This document shows, one piece after another, positions 30,536 to 39,357 of a stretch of DNA of 56,132 bases (position 1 is the first letter of the stretch; the number at the start of each line of letters is the position of its first letter). This DNA is from a virus. The stretch lies in the IMG/VR virus record IMGVR_UViG_3300049491_000181, positions 1-56,132 of that record; one strand, written 5' to 3'. A program made the position numbers and the translations under genes. A model generated the notes under the pieces. It searched no databases, was not told the DNA's origin, and saw only the letters and a program-made list of their open reading frames with translations.

Positions 30536-32067
30536 ATCCATTGCCTTGTGATGTTGCGACGCAGAACCTGCTCGTGTACGTCTTCGGCGGTCTGCATACA
30601 CCGGACGATGTCTGCGTCGATGGTGTTCGTTGCCATCAGGTCGATTGTGTTGATGACCGGACTGCCACCGGTGCGAGCGGCTCGTGCTATGGCTTGCTCG
30701 CGATCCAAGTAAGAATAATCGTTGCTGTAAAAGATCATGTATCGGCAGACCGCCTGAAGACCATCGAGGCCCGTGCCGCCTGACTTCTGCTGACCTACAA
30801 AGTAGCGGCAACTCGGGTCGGTGATGAATGTGGCCTTGGATTCGGCGCGTTGCTTCGCCTTGATGTCGCCGTGATATTCGACAGTTGATGTTGCGCCGTA
30901 TTGCTCCCGCATGGCTGCGGCAATGCCGCGCAACTCCGCTTTGTACTTTGCCCAGATGATGACCTTATCCCCCTGGCCAATTTCATCCAGCACGTTTAGT
31001 AGCTCTGCCAATTTCGGGTTTACACCCGCAATCGGCACAGCCCTCGGATCATCATCACTCGGGCAATAGCCGCCTGTTACCTGCGCAAGACGGGTGGCGA
31101 GGGCCAGCGTTCCTTCAGCGGTCAACATACCACCCGGCGCCTCTGTAATCCCGACCTCTTTCAGCTCATCATACAAACGCTGTTGGTCCGGCGTGAGGTG
31201 TACGAATCGGGTGCTGGCCATGATGACCGGCTCAGTACCGCTGACATCCTCCAAGGTCATGAACGATGACCAGGGCTCCAGCTGCTTGCGTAGGTGGCCC
31301 AGATTCTTGTAAATCGGCGCGCCGGTGTCTTCGTAGCGGGCCTGTATCTGCGGATTCACACGCTTCTTTGTACGCTCGAAAAAGTCACGGGCAACTTTCT
31401 TCACGAGGCCGTTTGTCGGTGGGAGCATTTCGGCATACATGCTTTTGAATGTTGGGAACGTGCCTGCGCCTAGCAGGTTCGTTCCCAACAACTCAAACTG
31501 CCCGTATGCCGAGAACGGGTTTTGCCGGACCAGGGTACCGGTGGCGATGCGCCGATAGGTCGCCATGCGGATCAGCTTGAACGTCGCTTTGTACCCGGCA
31601 CTGCGGATGTTGCTGACCCGGTGCGACTCATCGACGGCGACCATGGCGGTTCCTGGGTGGGCCTTGATGAACGCCCAGGCCATGTCGCTGCCGCGCTTGG
31701 TTTGTAGGCCCTCGAAACTGATGGTCAGGATTCGCAGGCACTTGTCCTTCGTGCGCAACTGCCGCTCGAGTTGTTCGTAAGCACGTTTTCCCATCCCGGT
31801 CGTGTAGGCGCCGCCCGTCCAGGGAACATCGAGGCTGATGTGATCGGGGATGGCGGGCTGCGCCCATTGTTCGTGTACGCCGTTCGGTGCAACGACGATC
31901 AAGCAGCTGATTTTGCCGTGGGCGTACAGCAACCCGGCGTGATCAATGATCATCTTCGACTTGCCCGTGCCCGGTCGGCACAACAGGGCGTGAACCGGCC
32001 GGTGCCAGTTGTCCGCGATGACCGTGGCCTGTTTGCCTAGCGGGGGCATTCTGTAGCGGTACTCCAT
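30532..32067 (-). CDS. SNF2-type DEAD/H-box helicase
   Basis: 511 residues from the ATG at 32067, preceded by CCCAGAAAGCAGAGAC. Walker A is CRPGTGKSKM (30-39), Walker B is MVAVDESH (142-149), and the C-terminal RecA-like domain has KSGGTGLDGLQAVCRYMIFY and REQAIARAARTGG, close to SNF2 motifs V and VI. Related phage helicases act in replication or recombination-dependent DNA remodelling. First gene of the minus-strand arm. Confidence 0.9.
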   Translation of the reverse strand: MEYRYRMPPLGKQATVIADNWHRPVHALLCRPGTGKSKMIIDHAGLLYAHGKISCLIVVAPNGVHEQWAQPAIPDHISLDVPWTGGAYTTGMGKRAYEQLERQLRTKDKCLRILTISFEGLQTKRGSDMAWAFIKAHPGTAMVAVDESHRVSNIRSAGYKATFKLIRMATYRRIATGTLVRQNPFSAYGQFELLGTNLLGAGTFPTFKSMYAEMLPPTNGLVKKVARDFFERTKKRVNPQIQARYEDTGAPIYKNLGHLRKQLEPWSSFMTLEDVSGTEPVIMASTRFVHLTPDQQRLYDELKEVGITEAPGGMLTAEGTLALATRLAQVTGGYCPSDDDPRAVPIAGVNPKLAELLNVLDEIGQGDKVIIWAKYKAELRGIAAAMREQYGATSTVEYHGDIKAKQRAESKATFITDPSCRYFVGQQKSGGTGLDGLQAVCRYMIFYSNDYSYLDREQAIARAARTGGSPVINTIDLMATNTIDADIVRCMQTAEDVHEQVLRRNITRQWI

Positions 32068-32218
32068 GTCTCTGCTTTCTGGGTGTTCGGGTTCCACTTT
32101 ACACCAACGCACGAGCGTGCTTGTTGCCTGAAATAGTTGTAAACCCCAATCGGACCACACTTTCGGGGATGGTTGGTGTAACCTACACGCCCGACCCCCA
32201 ACCCCAGAAAGAAAGACC
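32068..32218. promoter_or_regulatory. Divergent promoter region between helicase and primase
   Basis: 151 bases separating divergent genes. A perfect GCACG-AG-CGTGC palindrome is at about 32109-32120. A weak minus-strand -10 (TAAAGT) lies near 32098. On the plus strand TTTCGG and TACACG, 17 bases apart (about 32161-32189), could drive the primase. Both genes carry a CCCAGAAAG-type ribosome leader. Confidence 0.45.
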
Positions 32219-33169
32219 ATGCCCGACCTCTCGGCGATATCAAACGCTGATGTGTTAGAGGCCCTGTTCGTGGGCATGCCGCCCGATCAACGGGCCGTGA
32301 TGTGCTCACTGAAGGATGACCCAGGAACCGCCCCCGGCTACGCTTGGGGTGGTTATCCGTGGGCGCGTGGGACGCCGTGCGCGTTACCACCATCCCGCAA
32401 CAACTACGTAGCCGTTTCAGCCTTTGGTGCTGCTGAAGACGGGAAGTATCGCCGGCGCAAAGATCAGTTTCGGGCGCTGTATGTGGTCATGGTCGATGAC
32501 ATCGGGACCAAGCTTGAACGTTCGGCTTTGCCGGACGCTTCAAGACTTGCGCCCTCCATGGCGGTGGAGACAAGTCCCGGCAACTATCAGGTCACGTACT
32601 TTCTTGAGCGGCCTGTGCCTGACCAGGACTATGCTGAGGACGCAATCAGGCAAATGATTCACCGCTTGACCGGGGGCGGTCTTGATCCGGGGATGGCTGG
32701 GGTCACACGGGTACTTCGCTTGCCCATTGGCATCAATGGGAAAGTGAAGTACATGCGTGACGGCCAAGTGTGGAACACGAGGTTGGTTTACTGGAGACCG
32801 GACATTAGAGCACCGTGGGAGCTACTGTGCGACCTCTTTGGTGTTGTTCGCCGCGGCCGGGTCAAGCGGGAAGCTGCTGACGGGGTACAGGTTGAACGCA
32901 AGCGGTGCTTTGACCTTGTGATGCAGGGGCTGGAGTCGCTGCGGGCGATTCGCGGGCGTGCCCGTGGCTGGTGTGATATCAGGTGCCCTTGGATACGTGA
33001 CCACACTGACCGGAACGACACCGGGGCTGCGGTGGCCTATCCTGCCGACGCTAATGGGTGGTATGGCGGGTTCCGGTGCCACCACGGGCACTGCGCCGGT
33101 CACGGGTGGGGTGATCTTGAGGATTGGGTCTTTGATCAGGTAATCAAACAAGGACGGGCGATGCGATGA
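32219..33169 (+). CDS. AEP/RepB-type DNA primase
   Basis: 316 residues. The core with RALYVVMVDDIGTKLER (about residues 84-101; the DDxG acidic pair) and TSPGNYQVTYFLERP is typical of the archaeo-eukaryotic/RepB-like phage primase group. A C-terminal zinc region has CDIRCPWIRDHTDRND and GGFRCHHGHCAGHGW. It makes RNA or DNA primers for replication. The stop overlaps the ATG of the D5 helicase, so the two are made together, as in many phage replication modules. Confidence 0.8.
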   Translation: MPDLSAISNADVLEALFVGMPPDQRAVMCSLKDDPGTAPGYAWGGYPWARGTPCALPPSRNNYVAVSAFGAAEDGKYRRRKDQFRALYVVMVDDIGTKLERSALPDASRLAPSMAVETSPGNYQVTYFLERPVPDQDYAEDAIRQMIHRLTGGGLDPGMAGVTRVLRLPIGINGKVKYMRDGQVWNTRLVYWRPDIRAPWELLCDLFGVVRRGRVKREAADGVQVERKRCFDLVMQGLESLRAIRGRARGWCDIRCPWIRDHTDRNDTGAAVAYPADANGWYGGFRCHHGHCAGHGWGDLEDWVFDQVIKQGRAMR

Positions 33170-34944
33170 CAACTACACCGTTTGATGGGATGGGTGAAGC
33201 GTATGACGAGCAACGGCGACACGCCCCTATAGGGGACGTGCCACCGTTGGACGCCCCCAACATAGAACGCGGCTACGAGATTCAAGGCGCCGGGATCACC
33301 GACCGAATGGTCGTACATCGACTGTACGCCCGATATGCTGACAACTTTGTTTGTGCCGATGGGACGTTGTACCTCATCAACCCCCATACCCGGCACTGGA
33401 TGACCAGCAACCTTGATAAGCACTTCAAAGCCTACGCCATGGCGGCGTCGAATATGTATCACGAGGAATATGCGGGAACGGTTGCCGCCCTGGCACTTCT
33501 ACAGGATGGGGCACCGGGGGCTGACGTTCGGCGAGAGCAACTAACAGCACAACGGGGTGCGGCACTCGGGATGATCAAGCTCTTGGAGAAGGGCTCTGTC
33601 ATGAAGACCGTGGCGCAATTCCTTGAGGCGTTGGTGATGGCGAACAAGGCACGCACGCCGGTGACGATGGACCCGGTGCGGTCGGTGCTTTCTTGTGCGA
33701 ATGGGGTTGTTGACCTCAACTCTGGAGAATTGAGGTACGCCACACCTGAAGATCGGCTTACAAGATGCACCGGCATCACTTACAAAAGTGATGCCGACAC
33801 ATCTTGGTGGCAAGACGTGATCCTCACCATATGCAACGGCAATGAACGCCTTGCCGAGTTCCTGCAAGTCTGGTTTGGCTACTGCGCCACCGGTGAAGTG
33901 CGTGAGCATTCAATGGTGATCCTGTACGGCGAGGGGCGCAACGGCAAGAACATCATGGTCGATGCCGTGGCGTCGGCGTTGGGTTCTTACGCGAAGGCAT
34001 TACCGCACGGATCACTTGAGGCGGGCGGGGTCGGGGCTGGCGGGATGGACAACAACAAAGCGTATATGACCGCCCAGCTGCGGGGGTCACGGATGGCGTA
34101 CACCGGGGAGACGGAGCAGGGGAGTGCGCTTAAAGAGTCGTGGATTAAAAGCCAACTCGGAGACGCGGTCCTGTCGGGCCGCGCTCCGCGTGGCGACTTT
34201 TTCGAGTTTGCTCCAACCCATAAGATCACCCTATCCACCAACAATAAGCCGAATATCCGCGGTGGTGAGCACGCCATCTGGAAGCGGTTGCACTTCGTAG
34301 AAATGCCTTTGATCTTCGGTGATGAGGCGGCGCTGCGTGATGGGATTGCACACAAACTGGCCAATGAGAAACTGCTTGAACAGGCCACGAGTTCACACGG
34401 TCGGGAGATTGTGCTTAAGTGGTTGGTCGATGGTGCCGTGAAGTATTACCGGCGCGGTCTGAAGCATTACGTACCGCCTGAAGTCAACGCGGCGACCTCG
34501 GCGGCCCGGGAGGAGCAGAACATCATCGGCATGTTTCTGCAAGAGTGTACGGTCCATGTCCCGGCGTCCGAAGTGGCCAAGATACAGGCCTTGGAGGGTG
34601 GCGGGGCGAACGCAAAAGCCTTCGCCAAGTTGACTAACCGGGAGCGTTTGCGGGTCGAGAAACGGTTGTTCTTTCGCATGTTTCAGCAGTGGTGCAACAC
34701 CCATAGTTACCCGCCCATCAAGTCCCCTGTTACCTTCATTTCCAGGTTGAAAAACACCGATAGGTCATGGCGGGCGGAGGCTGGGGAAGACCCTAAGAGG
34801 ATGCCCCGGATCGGGGATGTTTACATCTCCAGCACGAGCTTCTACCGGTACATAAAGCTGTCCGACGAGGGTTTACGCTTACAGGAAGAGGTGGTCCAAA
34901 TTGATGCCAGGGTCGCCCATCGCGGGAATTACGACGATGAATGA
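33166..34944 (+). CDS. D5-like SF3 replicative helicase
   Basis: 592 residues. The N-terminal ~200 residues hold a D5_N-like part with LSCANGVVDLNSGEL (175-189). The SF3/AAA+ helicase core has Walker A YGEGRNGKN (254-262), a RMAYTGETEQG strand for motif B, and HKITLSTNNKPNIRG as motif C. The C-terminal region is helical and may bind DNA. It would unwind the fork downstream of the AEP primase. Last gene before the non-coding gap at 34945-35289. Confidence 0.92.
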   Translation: MTTTPFDGMGEAYDEQRRHAPIGDVPPLDAPNIERGYEIQGAGITDRMVVHRLYARYADNFVCADGTLYLINPHTRHWMTSNLDKHFKAYAMAASNMYHEEYAGTVAALALLQDGAPGADVRREQLTAQRGAALGMIKLLEKGSVMKTVAQFLEALVMANKARTPVTMDPVRSVLSCANGVVDLNSGELRYATPEDRLTRCTGITYKSDADTSWWQDVILTICNGNERLAEFLQVWFGYCATGEVREHSMVILYGEGRNGKNIMVDAVASALGSYAKALPHGSLEAGGVGAGGMDNNKAYMTAQLRGSRMAYTGETEQGSALKESWIKSQLGDAVLSGRAPRGDFFEFAPTHKITLSTNNKPNIRGGEHAIWKRLHFVEMPLIFGDEAALRDGIAHKLANEKLLEQATSSHGREIVLKWLVDGAVKYYRRGLKHYVPPEVNAATSAAREEQNIIGMFLQECTVHVPASEVAKIQALEGGGANAKAFAKLTNRERLRVEKRLFFRMFQQWCNTHSYPPIKSPVTFISRLKNTDRSWRAEAGEDPKRMPRIGDVYISSTSFYRYIKLSDEGLRLQEEVVQIDARVAHRGNYDDE

Positions 34945-35289
34945 GCAAGGGTTAACCCTTCAGTGGGTACTTACTAACCGCGGGTTTACCCAGGTCTATC
35001 GGTGTACGGTGTACGGTCTAGACCCACCCCACTCTATCCGCCATATACGGGTGTGTATATGGGAAGAATGGGGAATAGGGGGTATTTGGGTACACCGTAC
35101 ACCGATGCGGTTTTACCCTTGCTATGGAGTTCAGGCGGTTTCTGCCCTGTTTTCGTGGGCACGTAATTGCGCAGACCGCAAAAGAAAACCGATCCGGTGC
35201 GGTTTACGGCAGAAAGCCCCCGGTGTTACCCTCCGGCCCACGCTCAGGGTCGAACGTCATCGGCCCCGCAACTTGAGGCGGTGTCCCCG
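34945..35289. promoter_or_regulatory. Non-coding region with nested inverted repeats before terminase
   Basis: 345 bases without a convincing gene. TCGGTGTACGGTGTAC (34999-35014) pairs perfectly with GTACACCGTACACCGA (35090-35105); each arm is itself a tandem GGTGTAC. Nested between them is an AT-rich 8-base inverted repeat CCATATAC/GTATATGG (35041-35062). Flanks are rich in TTTACCC/GGGTT runs. Candidate functions are a replication origin, a terminase recognition (pac or cos) site, or a regulator site for the late operon. Confidence 0.6.
34999..35105. repeat. 16-base perfect inverted repeat with nested palindrome
   Basis: Arms at 34999-35014 and 35090-35105, separated by 75 bases that contain the 8-base CCATATAC/GTATATGG palindrome. 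No mismatch in either pair. Confidence 0.85.
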
Positions 35290-35775
35290 ATGTCCAAACG
35301 CAAGGCAGAAGTCCCGAGCCGGGAGCCCGGTGCGCCGTCGCTCTACGATCCGGCGATTTGCGCGCTTGTCACCGACTACTGCCTGCTTGGCGCCAAGAAT
35401 GAGGAAATCTCCCGGCTGCTGTCCATCAGCGAAGCGACGTTTGCGGACTGGTTCCGCGACAAGCCCGACTTCAGGGAGGCGGTCCAGGCCGGTCGGGCGG
35501 TGGCTGACGCCGCGGTGGCAAAAAGCCTGTACCACCGTGCCAAGGGCTACAGCTGCCCGAAGACAGTCGTCCACGTCATTGGCGGGCAGATCGTGCGCAC
35601 GGAAATCATCGAGCACTACCCGCCCGACACGGCTGCGGCATTCATCTGGCTCCAGAATCGGCGCAGGGACGATTGGAAGCAGCGTCAGGCCGATGGTGCG
35701 GAAGCGCAACCCGATGAGATTGCGGCACTGGCGCAGGATGCCATACGCCGCGCCATGGCGACGACCGAAGGCTAG
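35290..35775 (+). CDS. Terminase small subunit
   Basis: 161 residues from the ATG at 35290; an in-frame upstream start would run into the palindromic region. A helix-turn-helix is seen in the AKNEEISRLLSISEATFADW stretch (about 36-55), followed by FREAVQAGRAVADAAVAKSL and YHRAKGYS, which are typical of TerS proteins. It binds phage DNA and feeds the large subunit encoded 3 bases downstream. Length fits the family. Confidence 0.85.
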   Translation: MSKRKAEVPSREPGAPSLYDPAICALVTDYCLLGAKNEEISRLLSISEATFADWFRDKPDFREAVQAGRAVADAAVAKSLYHRAKGYSCPKTVVHVIGGQIVRTEIIEHYPPDTAAAFIWLQNRRRDDWKQRQADGAEAQPDEIAALAQDAIRRAMATTEG

Positions 35776-35778
35776 CCG

Positions 35779-37167
35779 GTGTCACTCGCAGCCCCGGACA
35801 TCGCCGACCTTGCGCCAGTCAAGGCGAGGCAGCGCCTGTACCCGCTGCGTCAGCACGACGAACAGGATCGACTGCGGTACTCACCCAAGCGGTTTGCGGT
35901 GGTTCCTGCTGGGCGACGTTCGGGGAAGACCGAGCTAGCGAAGCGCAAGATCATCGTTTCGGCGTTGAATTCGTTCGGCTGGTCTGACGCCCGCTTTTTT
36001 GCTGCTGCGCCGACCAGGGATCAGGCAAAAACGATTTACTGGAACGACCTGAAGGCAATGCTGCCGAAGCGGCTCGTTGCGGACAAATCAGAGTCTGAGT
36101 TGAAGATCAGGTTGCGTAATGGACCTGAAATCTGCATTGTTGGGATGGATCGGCCGGAGCGCATGGAGGGTGCCCCGTGGAACGGCGGTGTGCTGGATGA
36201 ATTTGCGAACATGAAGCCTGGCGCGTGGGGCGAGAACGTGCGCCCGGCGTTGTCCGACCGCAAGGGCTGGTGCTGGTTGATCGGCGTGCCTGAAGGCCGC
36301 AATCATTACTACGATCTCTGGAAGTACGCGCGTAGCGGCACCGACCCGGACTGGGACGGGTTCACATGGCCAAGTGCTGACATCCTTGATCCTGCTGAAG
36401 TCGAGGCCGCGCGCCGCCAGCTTGACCCGTTGGTGTTCGAGCAGGAATATGAGGCCAGCTTTGTCAACTTTGAAGGCCGCACGTATTACCCGTTTCTGGA
36501 GCATACGCACGCCGTCAAGTCGCTGACGTACAACCGCAGCGCCGCACTTCACTTGTGCTTCGACTTCAACGTTGACCCCGGCGTGTGCGCCATCATCCAG
36601 GAACAGAATCTGCCGGGCCAGTACGAACGCGACGCCCGTGGATTGCTGAACGTGCAGCGCCCGCTGATCGGGTCGGCGGTCATCGGCGAGGTCTACATCC
36701 CTCGCAACTCCAACACGCCCGCAGTGTGCCGCAAGATCATCCAGGATTGGGGTGATCACCTCGGCCCTGTTCGTTGCTACGGTGACGCAACGGGAGGGGC
36801 ACGTGGCACAGCCAAGGTCGCCGGCAGCGATTGGGCACTCATCAAGGCGGCTTTGAAGCCGCATTTTCATGACCGCTTCTCCATTCGTGTGCCACGGGCC
36901 AACCCCGCAGAACGTGCCCGCATCAACGCCGTCAATACCCGATTGCTGACCGGCGACGGGTCGGTTCACCTGATGGTGGACCCCGCAAAGGCGCCGCACG
37001 TGGTCAAGGATTTCGAGGGCGTTCGCAACCTGAAGGGCGGCAGCGGCGAAATCGACAAGAAAGCCACACCAGAGCTGACGCACATCAGTGACGCCATTGG
37101 CTACTACATCGAACGCGAGTTTCCAGTGGTGAAACGCACAGGCACAATCGAGGACTTGATCGTATGA
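35779..37167 (+). CDS. Terminase large subunit
   Basis: 462 residues from the GTG at 35779. The N-terminal ATPase has Walker A PAGRRSGKTEL (43-53) and Walker B GGVLDEF (136-142). The C-terminal nuclease has LCFDFNVDPGVCAII (about 257-271) and GDATGG (about 335-340). It packages DNA into the prohead through the portal, and the two genes overlap by ATGA. Compact for the family but with all key motifs. Confidence 0.93.
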   Translation: MSLAAPDIADLAPVKARQRLYPLRQHDEQDRLRYSPKRFAVVPAGRRSGKTELAKRKIIVSALNSFGWSDARFFAAAPTRDQAKTIYWNDLKAMLPKRLVADKSESELKIRLRNGPEICIVGMDRPERMEGAPWNGGVLDEFANMKPGAWGENVRPALSDRKGWCWLIGVPEGRNHYYDLWKYARSGTDPDWDGFTWPSADILDPAEVEAARRQLDPLVFEQEYEASFVNFEGRTYYPFLEHTHAVKSLTYNRSAALHLCFDFNVDPGVCAIIQEQNLPGQYERDARGLLNVQRPLIGSAVIGEVYIPRNSNTPAVCRKIIQDWGDHLGPVRCYGDATGGARGTAKVAGSDWALIKAALKPHFHDRFSIRVPRANPAERARINAVNTRLLTGDGSVHLMVDPAKAPHVVKDFEGVRNLKGGSGEIDKKATPELTHISDAIGYYIEREFPVVKRTGTIEDLIV

Positions 37168-39089
37168 GCACAGTTGCCGACAAGTCCGCAGCCGTCAAGG
37201 CGATGTGCCAGGATTGGGACTTGGCCGAAGCGCTGCTCGGCGGAACTAAGACCATGCGCCTTGCGGCAGAGTTGTATTTGCCGAAGTGGCCGAAGGAAAC
37301 GCAAGAGGCTTACAACATCCGCTTGTCGGTGGCGGTTCTGTTCCCGGCGTATCTGCGCACGGTCGGCACACTGGCCGCCAAACCGTTCAGCAAGCCGCTG
37401 ACGGTGAACAAGGATGTGCCTGCCTCAATTCAGACTTGGCTGAAGGACATCGACCTTCAGGGGCGGGATGTCAACGCGTTCAGCTCTGATGTGCTTGAGA
37501 AGGCACTAGGCTACGGCCTGGCAGGCATCCTCATTGAATACCCGGTGAAGGGCGCGGCCGTGCGCACGCAGGCGCAGGAACAGGCGGCCGGCCTCCGACC
37601 CTATTGGGTCGAAATCAATGCCAAGCAGCTGTTGGGCTGGCGTGCTGAGCGTGTTGGTGGCGTCTGGCAAGTCATGCAGCTGCGCTTCATGGAATGTGTG
37701 GAGGAGGCTGATGGTCCTTATGGATCGAAGACGGTCGATCAGGTGCGCGTGCTGGAGCCGGGGAAGTGGGAGATTCACCGCAAGGGTGACAAGGGCGATT
37801 GGGTGCTCCACGATCAAGGCATCACCACACTCAAGCAGGTGCCGTTTGTCCCGATCTATGCCGGGCGCTACGGGTACATGGTCGCTCGGCCTCCACTGCT
37901 TGAGGTGGCGCACCTGAACGTGGCCCATTGGCAGTGCGCCAGTGACCAGCAAACCATTCTCCACGTCGCCCGTGTTCCGATCCTGTGCGCTACGGGCGTC
38001 GAGGACGACAAATTCAGCCTCGAAATCGGTGCCGGTGCGGCAGTCAAGTTGCCAGAAGGCGCAGATTTGAAGTTTGTCGAGCATTCGGGTGCGGCCATTG
38101 GCGCCGGTGTCGTGGAACTTGACAAGCTGGAAGAGCGGATGCGCCAAGCCGGTGCCGAATTGTTGGTGCTGGCGCCTGGGAGGATCACGGCGACGCAAGT
38201 CATGACCGAAAATGCGGTCGGCCTGTCCCTACTCCAGCGAATCACACTAACATTCCAGGACGCGCTGAATCAGTGTTTGGCGATCACCGCCAAATGGGTC
38301 GGTGAAGCGAACGGCGGCACGGTCACCCTGTTCAACGACTACGGCGTGGCGACACTTCAAGAGGCCAGTGCGCAACTCCTGCTCGAAACCAACCGTGCCG
38401 GTAAGTTGTCCGACGAAACGCTGCACAGTGAGTTCCAACGCCGCGGAATCCTGGCCGCAGAGGTGTCATGGGAGGTCGAGAAAGATCGACTTGAGGTTCA
38501 GGGCCCAGACCTTGCGACGATGGTACCGCAGCAAGGCGGTTTGCCGGCTCGTGGGGCGCCGCAAATCGCTGGCACGCCCACTGACCCTGCCCAGCCTCCG
38601 GCGACGCCCCCAGCGCCCGCATTTCCGGTTGCCCTGGCACCGTCGCCGTCGCCGTTCACACCCATTACGCCGATTGCGCCGCAACCCGGATCACCGGTTG
38701 ACGATCCCGCCCCGGCGTTCGACGTTGAAGCCTTTGCCGCCGCCATGTCAGCCGCGCTCAGCCAGTTGGTTATTCCTGCACCAATCGTGAACGTCGCCGC
38801 ACCAACGATGCCCGATGTCGTGGTGAACGTGGCCCCGGCAGCTGTTACCGTCAACGTTCCCGAGCAGCCCCCGGCGCAAGTCACGGTCCACACCGCCCCG
38901 ATCACGGTCGAGGGTGCGCAGATCACGGTCGAGGGCGCATTGCCCGCTGCCGCCCCGGTCGTGAACGTGGCCCCGGCCGCGATCACCGTCAACACCCCTC
39001 CCGTCTCCGTCACCATTGAGAAGGGGCCGACTGGCGCCAATTTCATCGAAAACGACGATGGGGACATCACCGGAATCAAACTCAACTGA
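37164..39089 (+). CDS. Portal protein with repeat-rich C-terminal extension
   Basis: 641 residues. The first ~450 match a DUF4055-type portal: LYLPKWPKETQEAYNIRLS near residue 35, a GYGLAGILIEYPVKG segment, and a helical RITLTFQDALNQCLAITAKW part. From about 450 the chain is Pro/Ala-rich, and from about 540 it has repeated beta units such as PIVNVAAPTMPDVVVNVAPA and ITVEGAQITVEGALP. Such a tail is not needed for the portal and might act as an adhesive or decoration. The ATG overlaps the large-terminase stop. Confidence 0.85.
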   Translation: MSTVADKSAAVKAMCQDWDLAEALLGGTKTMRLAAELYLPKWPKETQEAYNIRLSVAVLFPAYLRTVGTLAAKPFSKPLTVNKDVPASIQTWLKDIDLQGRDVNAFSSDVLEKALGYGLAGILIEYPVKGAAVRTQAQEQAAGLRPYWVEINAKQLLGWRAERVGGVWQVMQLRFMECVEEADGPYGSKTVDQVRVLEPGKWEIHRKGDKGDWVLHDQGITTLKQVPFVPIYAGRYGYMVARPPLLEVAHLNVAHWQCASDQQTILHVARVPILCATGVEDDKFSLEIGAGAAVKLPEGADLKFVEHSGAAIGAGVVELDKLEERMRQAGAELLVLAPGRITATQVMTENAVGLSLLQRITLTFQDALNQCLAITAKWVGEANGGTVTLFNDYGVATLQEASAQLLLETNRAGKLSDETLHSEFQRRGILAAEVSWEVEKDRLEVQGPDLATMVPQQGGLPARGAPQIAGTPTDPAQPPATPPAPAFPVALAPSPSPFTPITPIAPQPGSPVDDPAPAFDVEAFAAAMSAALSQLVIPAPIVNVAAPTMPDVVVNVAPAAVTVNVPEQPPAQVTVHTAPITVEGAQITVEGALPAAAPVVNVAPAAITVNTPPVSVTIEKGPTGANFIENDDGDITGIKLN

Positions 39090-39100
39090 AAGGACGAAAG

Positions 39101-39355
39101 ATGAACAACTCTCAAATCGAAAGCACACTGACCCGGATTGACGCTGCTGTCGTCAAGATCGGCGTTCAACAGGATGGCCTCATCGCAAAAGCCGCATCGC
39201 AGGACGCCAAGATCGCATCGCAGGATTCACGAATCACCGTGCTGGAGGGGCAAGTACTGAGCGCCAACGCGACCTCGCCGGAGAATGACGCGCTTTTGAT
39301 GGCCTTGGTCGCGAAGGTCGAGTCCATCGCCGCGAAAGTGCCGCCCGCGGCCTGA
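39101..39355 (+). CDS. Small coiled-coil protein
   Basis: 84 residues, Ala/Gln/Ser-rich with a heptad-like IAKAASQDAKIASQDSRITV segment. AAGGACG is upstream of the ATG. Possibly a small virion or attachment factor for the spike that follows. Confidence 0.6.
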   Translation: MNNSQIESTLTRIDAAVVKIGVQQDGLIAKAASQDAKIASQDSRITVLEGQVLSANATSPENDALLMALVAKVESIAAKVPPAA

Positions 39356-39357
39356 AC

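Noticed and set aside
34901-35938. 345-residue plus-strand frame across the gap and the terminase genes
   Set aside because: It overlaps three better genes in another frame, is Arg/Pro/Ser-rich like GC-driven shadow frames, and crosses the palindromes.
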